DNA of 7,447 nt from Clostridia bacterium (lineage in GTDB: Bacteria; Bacillota; Clostridia; Oscillospirales; CAG-272). Under the pieces are notes generated by a model. The model did no database searches. It worked only from the letters and a program-made list of their open reading frames with translations, and was not told the origin of the DNA. The position numbers were made by a program, and so were the translations under genes. The stretch lies in assembly GCA_017397205.1 (NCBI GenBank), contig JAFQJX010000090.1:1-7447 (forward strand), given 5' to 3'. The first letter of the stretch is position 1. Each line of letters starts with the position of its first letter. Shown one piece after another: positions 5,445-7,447 of this stretch.

Positions 5445-5918
5445 TTACTCCGCGTACACCCGCGCAATCACCTGAGGGATGCGGGGCTTGTCGCGCATGT
5501 CCGTCTGCACGGAGGCGATCTGGTCCACCACCTCCATACCCTCTACCACGCGACCAAAGGCGGCGTACTGCCCGTCCAGGTGCGGCGCATTGGCGTGCAT
5601 GATAAAGAATTGGCTGGAGGCGGAATTGGGCATCATAGAGCGTGCCATGGAAATGACGCCGCGCGTATGGCGCAGGGTATTTTCGGGATGCCCGTTTGCG
5701 GCAAATTCTCCCTCAATGGTGTTGTCGGAGCCGCCCATACCGTTGCCGAGGGGGTCGCCGCCCTGAATCATAAAGCCGGAGATCACGCGGTGGAAGGTCA
5801 GGCCGTCGTAAAAGCCCTCTGCCACCAGCTTTTCAAAATTCGCCACCGTCTTGGGGGCGTATTCGGGGTACAGCTCCAGCTTGATTTTTCCCCCGTTTTC
5901 CATTTCCATTACAATCAT
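5445..5918 (-). CDS. Cytoplasmic cyclophilin-type peptidyl-prolyl isomerase
   Basis: The 157-aa product starts MIVMEMENGGKIKLELYPEYAP, with AGGAGG (5930-5925) 6 bases before the ATG. The frame stays open farther upstream, but that part runs through the promoter region and the 5' part of the divergent permease gene, so it is not used. It is a minimal single-domain cyclophilin without signal peptide or membrane segment, so it should act in the cytoplasm as a protein-folding catalyst. R44 in FHRVISGFMIQGGD, Q52, SSQFFIM and HLDGQYAAFGRV are the expected active-site elements. It is a close paralogue of the lipoprotein version at 4602-5252 and converges on it. It has its own promoter and stands alone. 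A 6-bp stem (CGCTCC/GGAGCG, 5423-5444) directly after the stop has no T-tract. Confidence 0.95.
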   Translation of the reverse strand: MIVMEMENGGKIKLELYPEYAPKTVANFEKLVAEGFYDGLTFHRVISGFMIQGGDPLGNGMGGSDNTIEGEFAANGHPENTLRHTRGVISMARSMMPNSASSQFFIMHANAPHLDGQYAAFGRVVEGMEVVDQIASVQTDMRDKPRIPQVIARVYAE

Positions 5919-5958
5919 GGTATTCCTCCTGTTCCGTACATAGACGGTTTTCTCTATA

Positions 5959-5967
5959 CATATACTA
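5959..5967 (+). promoter_or_regulatory. Candidate sporulation-type -10 element for the YtvI-like gene
   Basis: CATATACTA fits the CATAnnnTA form known for SigK and is near the SigE -10. No sigma-A -35 box is found at the proper distance, and an AC at 5938-5939 is only roughly placed for SigK. It lies 47 bp upstream of the permease ATG. It contains TATACT, so a vegetative promoter with a weak -35 remains possible. Confidence 0.3.
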
Positions 5968-5990
5968 ATCCAAAATGCTCCCGCCGTCAA
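5962..5990 (-). promoter_or_regulatory. Promoter of the cytoplasmic cyclophilin gene
   Basis: Read leftward, TTGACG (5990-5985), a 17-bp spacer and TAGTAT (5967-5962) form a reasonable sigma-A promoter 44 bp before the ATG. The -10 box lies on the same bases as the candidate rightward -10 of the permease. Confidence 0.6.
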
Positions 5991-6014
5991 GGGAAAAGTC
6001 AGGAGGTGGTGTCC

Positions 6015-7100
6015 ATGGAGGAGAAGAGTCGGCGCATTGTGACCCTCGCCTGCCTGTTTCTCTGCATCTCCTTTGCGGTGTTGGGCGCCTGGCTGTTTTT
6101 CAAATATATTCTCGGGGTGCTGCTTCCCTTTGCCGTGGGGCTTTGCCTTGCGCTTTCCGTGCGCCGTCCCGCAGAGCAGCTGAGCCACGGCACGCGCATT
6201 CCTCCGCGCATTCTGCGCCTTGTTCTCGTCGTGCTCGTATTTTGCGCCTTAGGAGCGCTGCTGTGGCTGGCGGGCGCGCGCCTGACGCGCGAGATACAGG
6301 AGCTTTTTTTCCGCCTCTCAAACGGGGAGGACCTCTCCCTGCCCCCCGCCGTGGAGCAGCTTCTCTCACGGCTGCCGCAGGCGCAAAGCGGAGGGCTGCA
6401 GGGATATATTGATACCCTCATTGACAGCACCATCACCACCCTGACGGGCAAGGTCCCTGCCCTGATTGGCTCTCTCGTTTCTGCAATGCCGCCCCTTTTT
6501 CTTGCCATTCTGATGACCCTGCTCTCCGCCCTGTATTTTTGCCTGGATCTGGAGCGCGTCGGCCCCGCCGTGCGGCGGCTGCTGCCCACACGGGCACAAG
6601 AATGGCTGACCCGCATCAAAAACGGCGCCCTGCGCCTGGGGCTGGGATATCTGCGCGCCTACCTCGTCCTGACGGCAATCACCTTTTGCCTCTTGCTTGT
6701 GGGCTTTCTTTTGCTGGGAGTGGACTACGCCCTGCTGCTTGCCTTTCTCGTGTGCCTTGTGGACCTGCTCCCCGTGCTTGGGGTCGGGACGGTGCTGGCG
6801 CCCTGGGGCGCGTGGCTGCTCCTGTCGGGGAGCGTGGGACGGGGCGTGGGGCTGCTTGTGCTGTGGGTGATTTGCCTGTCCGTGCGGCAGATTGCAGAGC
6901 CGCGCCTGCTGGGAGGGCACCTTGGGATTCACCCCCTCGTCACGCTCCTTGCCATGTACGGCGGCTTCCGCCTCGGCGGTGTGCTTGGCATGCTGCTGGC
7001 TCCCGCCCTGTGCGTGCCGCTTCAGCAGCTGCTGAAGCTCTACACCTCCAAAAAAACGTCCGACGGGGCTTCTCCTCCCCCGTCGGCATCCACCACTTAA
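6015..7100 (+). CDS. ytvI: AI-2E family permease, YtvI-like sporulation membrane protein
   Basis: The 361-aa product starts at ATG 6015 with AGGAGGT (6001-6007) 7 bases upstream. The frame is open farther left, but that part is antisense to the cyclophilin gene. The topology is typical of the AI-2E/PerM family: hydrophobic segments near residues 10-29, 31-49 and 67-88, a soluble section (about 90-147), then about five more segments between 148 and 335. The sequences VDLLPVLGVGTVLAPW (249-264) and EPRLLGGHLGIHPLVTLLAMYGG (295-317) match the conserved core and resemble the YtvI branch described as a sporulation integral membrane protein. Its transported substrate is unknown; family members include putative autoinducer exporters and ion antiporters. 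The tail from 344 is short and polar. The gene is monocistronic, diverging from the cyclophilin gene and ending at a shared terminator. Confidence 0.85.
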   Translation: MEEKSRRIVTLACLFLCISFAVLGAWLFFKYILGVLLPFAVGLCLALSVRRPAEQLSHGTRIPPRILRLVLVVLVFCALGALLWLAGARLTREIQELFFRLSNGEDLSLPPAVEQLLSRLPQAQSGGLQGYIDTLIDSTITTLTGKVPALIGSLVSAMPPLFLAILMTLLSALYFCLDLERVGPAVRRLLPTRAQEWLTRIKNGALRLGLGYLRAYLVLTAITFCLLLVGFLLLGVDYALLLAFLVCLVDLLPVLGVGTVLAPWGAWLLLSGSVGRGVGLLVLWVICLSVRQIAEPRLLGGHLGIHPLVTLLAMYGGFRLGGVLGMLLAPALCVPLQQLLKLYTSKKTSDGASPPPSASTT

Positions 7101-7138
7101 AAAATGCACGAAAATAAATACTTTCCCGATAAAAAGCA

Positions 7139-7166
7139 AAAAGGACGGTCAGGCGACCGTCCTTTT
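7139..7166. terminator. Bidirectional rho-independent terminator
   Basis: GGACGGTC (7143-7150) and GACCGTCC (7155-7162) form a perfect stem with a 4-base loop AGGC, flanked by A-tract on the left and TTTT on the right. It serves both the permease gene and the convergent rpmB. Confidence 0.92.
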
Positions 7167-7173
7167 CAGGTGC

Positions 7174-7359
7174 TTATGCACGCTCAATCTTCCCGGAACG
7201 CAGGCAGCGGGAGCAAACGTACACGCTCTGATGCGTGCCATTCACAACTGCTTTTACCCGACGAATGTTGGGCTTCCAGGTTCTGTTGGTCTTACGGTTG
7301 GAGTGGGAAACGTTATGACCGAATACCAAGCCCTTGCCGCAAACTTCACACTTTGCCAT
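7174..7359 (-). CDS. rpmB: 50S ribosomal protein L28 (bL28), zinc-binding form
   Basis: The 61-aa product starts MAKCEVCGKG and contains the bL28 features GHNVSHSNRKTNRTWKPNI and YVCSRCLRSGKIERA. Two CxxC pairs (C4/C7 and C49/C52) identify the zinc-ribbon (C+) form, in contrast to the paralogous C- form that some bacteria use under zinc limitation. It binds 23S rRNA in the large subunit. The start at 7359 is fixed by AGGAGGT (7373-7367) 7 bases upstream; the frame extends to 7386 but that stretch lies in the leader. It has its own promoter and converges on the permease gene. Confidence 0.97.
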   Translation of the reverse strand: MAKCEVCGKGLVFGHNVSHSNRKTNRTWKPNIRRVKAVVNGTHQSVYVCSRCLRSGKIERA

Positions 7360-7382
7360 TTCAAACACCTCCTGAAACGTTC

Positions 7383-7396
7383 GCATCCTAAGATGC
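7383..7396 (-). other. Small hairpin in the rpmB leader
   Basis: GCATC (7383-7387) and GATGC (7392-7396) form a perfect 5-bp stem with a 4-base loop in the 5' leader, about 24 bases before the L28 ATG. A related GCATCGG occurs at 7428-7434. Whether it has a regulatory role is unknown. Confidence 0.3.
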
Positions 7397-7435
7397 CGTT
7401 TATATAAAATATCATTTTTTCAAATAGCATCGGTT

Positions 7436-7444
7436 ATTATAGCA
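7436..7444 (-). promoter_or_regulatory. -10 element of the rpmB promoter
   Basis: Read leftward, TGC-TATAAT (TATAAT at 7441-7436) is a perfect extended -10 box. The -35 falls outside the window. It predicts a leader of roughly 70 bases before the L28 start codon. Confidence 0.7.
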
Positions 7445-7447
7445 TAA

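Larger units (their letters stand above)
5068..5575. repeat. Perfect 53-bp inverted repeat (5068-5120 and 5523-5575)
   Basis: The two 53-bp arms are exactly complementary, separated by 402 bp. Both encode the same segment (GQYAAFGRVVEGMEVVD) of the two convergent cyclophilins. A shorter exact pair of 24 bp is at 4784-4807 and 5773-5796. Between these blocks the genes differ at many silent positions, so the 53-bp block stands out. Confidence 0.92.

Noticed and set aside
5355..6014. N-terminal extension of the permease frame to position 5355
   Set aside because: The upstream part is antisense to the cytoplasmic cyclophilin gene, and an ideal ribosome-binding site with ATG is found at 6001-6017, where the hydrophobic protein begins.
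1..7447. A novel defence, toxin-antitoxin or mobile system
   Set aside because: Apart from the uL15-like gene all complete genes belong to known housekeeping or membrane families, and there are no integrase, transposase, toxin or nuclease-effector genes other than UvrC.

Overview
This 7.4-kb window looks like chromosomal DNA of a GC-rich Clostridia-type Firmicute, probably an uncultured gut or host-associated lineage. The clues are strong AGGAGG ribosome-binding sites, sigma-A promoters with extended -10 elements, a YtvI-type sporulation permease, HPr with both His15 and Ser46, a zinc-type L28, and a BspA-type leucine-rich-repeat protein. No phage, insertion sequence, CRISPR array, rRNA or tRNA is seen. 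A more exact taxonomic call is not possible from the sequence alone.

Layout from left to right. Positions 1-206 are the 3' end of a BspA-like LRR protein. A 93-bp array of ACTTCACT boxes with mostly palindromic spacers follows, then a bidirectional terminator. Leftward from 1043 to 372 runs a single-pass membrane protein whose C-terminal domain resembles ribosomal protein uL15. A 237-bp divergent intergenic region holds promoters, a 15-bp palindrome and a terminator-like hairpin, and leads into a monocistronic HPr gene (1281-1541). Next is a tightly packed rightward operon, uvrC - rsmD - coaD - lipoprotein cyclophilin (1664-5252), driven by a near-consensus promoter. A second, cytoplasmic cyclophilin (5918-5445) faces it convergently across another bidirectional terminator. 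A YtvI/AI-2E-family permease (6015-7100) diverges from this second cyclophilin, and rpmB (7359-7174) converges on the permease.

Most genes are housekeeping: DNA repair (UvrC), 16S rRNA methylation (RsmD), coenzyme A synthesis (CoaD), phosphotransfer and carbon control (HPr), and ribosome assembly (L28). No dedicated new multi-gene system is evident. The most interesting signals are four. The two cyclophilin paralogues share a perfect 53-bp inverted repeat, suggesting recent gene conversion or a substrate for inversion. The ACTTCACT array is an unexplained short-repeat element. The uL15-like domain sits on a membrane anchor. Two closely similar bidirectional terminators occur at separate convergent junctions.
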